From Prevotellaceae bacterium (lineage in GTDB: Bacteria > Bacteroidota > Bacteroidia > Bacteroidales > Bacteroidaceae), in assembly GCA_022508685.1 (NCBI GenBank), contig JAFLUS010000134.1, forward strand, positions 1-5,951: 5,951 nt of DNA. The letters are read 5' to 3'. Positions 5,784 through 5,951 of the stretch are shown piece after piece. The position numbers and the translations under genes were made by a program. The notes beneath the pieces are model-generated. The model did not search any database and was not told the origin of the DNA. It worked only from the letters and a program-made list of their open reading frames with translations. Within the stretch, counting starts at the first letter, position 1, and each line of letters opens with the position of its first letter.

Positions 5784-5951
5784 TTATTTAAGGAGGTAGG
5801 CAGTAACGACTTTCCAATCAGGGAATTGTTCAGAGCCAAACTGAATCCATTCGCCTTTGAAGTCCTTGGCTCCGTTCTTCTCGCGGTCGTCTATCAGGAT
5901 ATCACCGTCGTTGAGATGCTTGTGATGCGAGATAATCAGCCTTTTGTAGAA
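5784..5951 (-). CDS. 5'(3')-deoxyribonucleotidase-like HAD protein, C-terminal 55 residues
   Basis: The frame enters from the right edge and ends at TAA (5784-5786), giving the last 55 residues. They contain GDILIDDREKNGA, then GEWIQFG and FPDW. This is the C-terminal pattern of the NT5C-type 5'(3')-deoxyribonucleotidases of the haloacid dehalogenase superfamily, in which the Asp pair in LIDDR binds the catalytic Mg2+. Such enzymes remove phosphate from (deoxy)nucleoside monophosphates in the cytosol and occur in many bacteria and phages. The nucleophilic DxDxT motif expected near the N-terminus is outside the window, so activity cannot be confirmed. The gene is in the same direction as the methyltransferase-like pair, 85 nt upstream with no clear terminator between, so co-transcription is possible. 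A different HAD hydrolase subfamily is the main alternative. Confidence 0.78.
   Translation of the reverse strand, partial: FYKRLIISHHKHLNDGDILIDDREKNGAKDFKGEWIQFGSEQFPDWKVVTAYLLK

Overview
The window is a single-direction gene block: every gene I can support is on the minus strand, so genes are read from high to low coordinates. It looks like accessory (phage, plasmid or integrative element) DNA from a member of the Bacteroidota, probably Bacteroidales. The reasons are three matches to the TAnnTTTG -7 promoter element typical of that phylum (1233-1241, 2139-2147, 2268-2276), few Shine-Dalgarno sites, tightly packed or overlapping genes, and several short proteins I cannot assign. No rRNA, tRNA, CRISPR array, insertion sequence, integrase or structural phage gene is visible.

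Upstream block (5951 down to 2312). It starts with the C-terminal end of a HAD-fold 5'(3')-deoxyribonucleotidase-like protein (5784-5951). After an 85-nt gap come two adjacent related genes (4739-5698 and 3277-4737, 1 nt apart). Each encodes an N-terminal helix-turn-helix followed by a class I DNA-methyltransferase-like fold. In both, the catalytic DPPY motif is replaced by DLP(V/Q), and the other motifs have decayed differently in the two proteins. A ComF-like phosphoribosyltransferase gene follows (2362-3252). The block ends in a hairpin with a T-rich tail (2312-2341) that is a plausible intrinsic terminator.

Intergenic region (2087-2361). This 275-nt stretch is dense in signals: the terminator, two -7 elements, a short hairpin, an 11-bp perfect inverted repeat bracketing the second -7 element, and a possible 29-codon hydrophobic reading frame.

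Downstream block (2086 down to 1). Four unrecognised genes: a 150-aa protein, a 132-aa protein (ATGA overlap), a 286-aa protein with a coiled coil and possibly its own promoter, and a partial gene running off the left edge that overlaps the 286-aa gene by 20 nt.

How the genes may work together is inference. The unusual part is the pair of DNA-binding, methyltransferase-like proteins with altered catalytic motifs, in one transcription unit with a PRPP-binding enzyme and downstream of a nucleotidase. Possible readings are a two-subunit methyltransferase, a DNA-binding regulator built on a dead methyltransferase, or a nucleotide or DNA-base modification module. The sequence alone does not decide among them.
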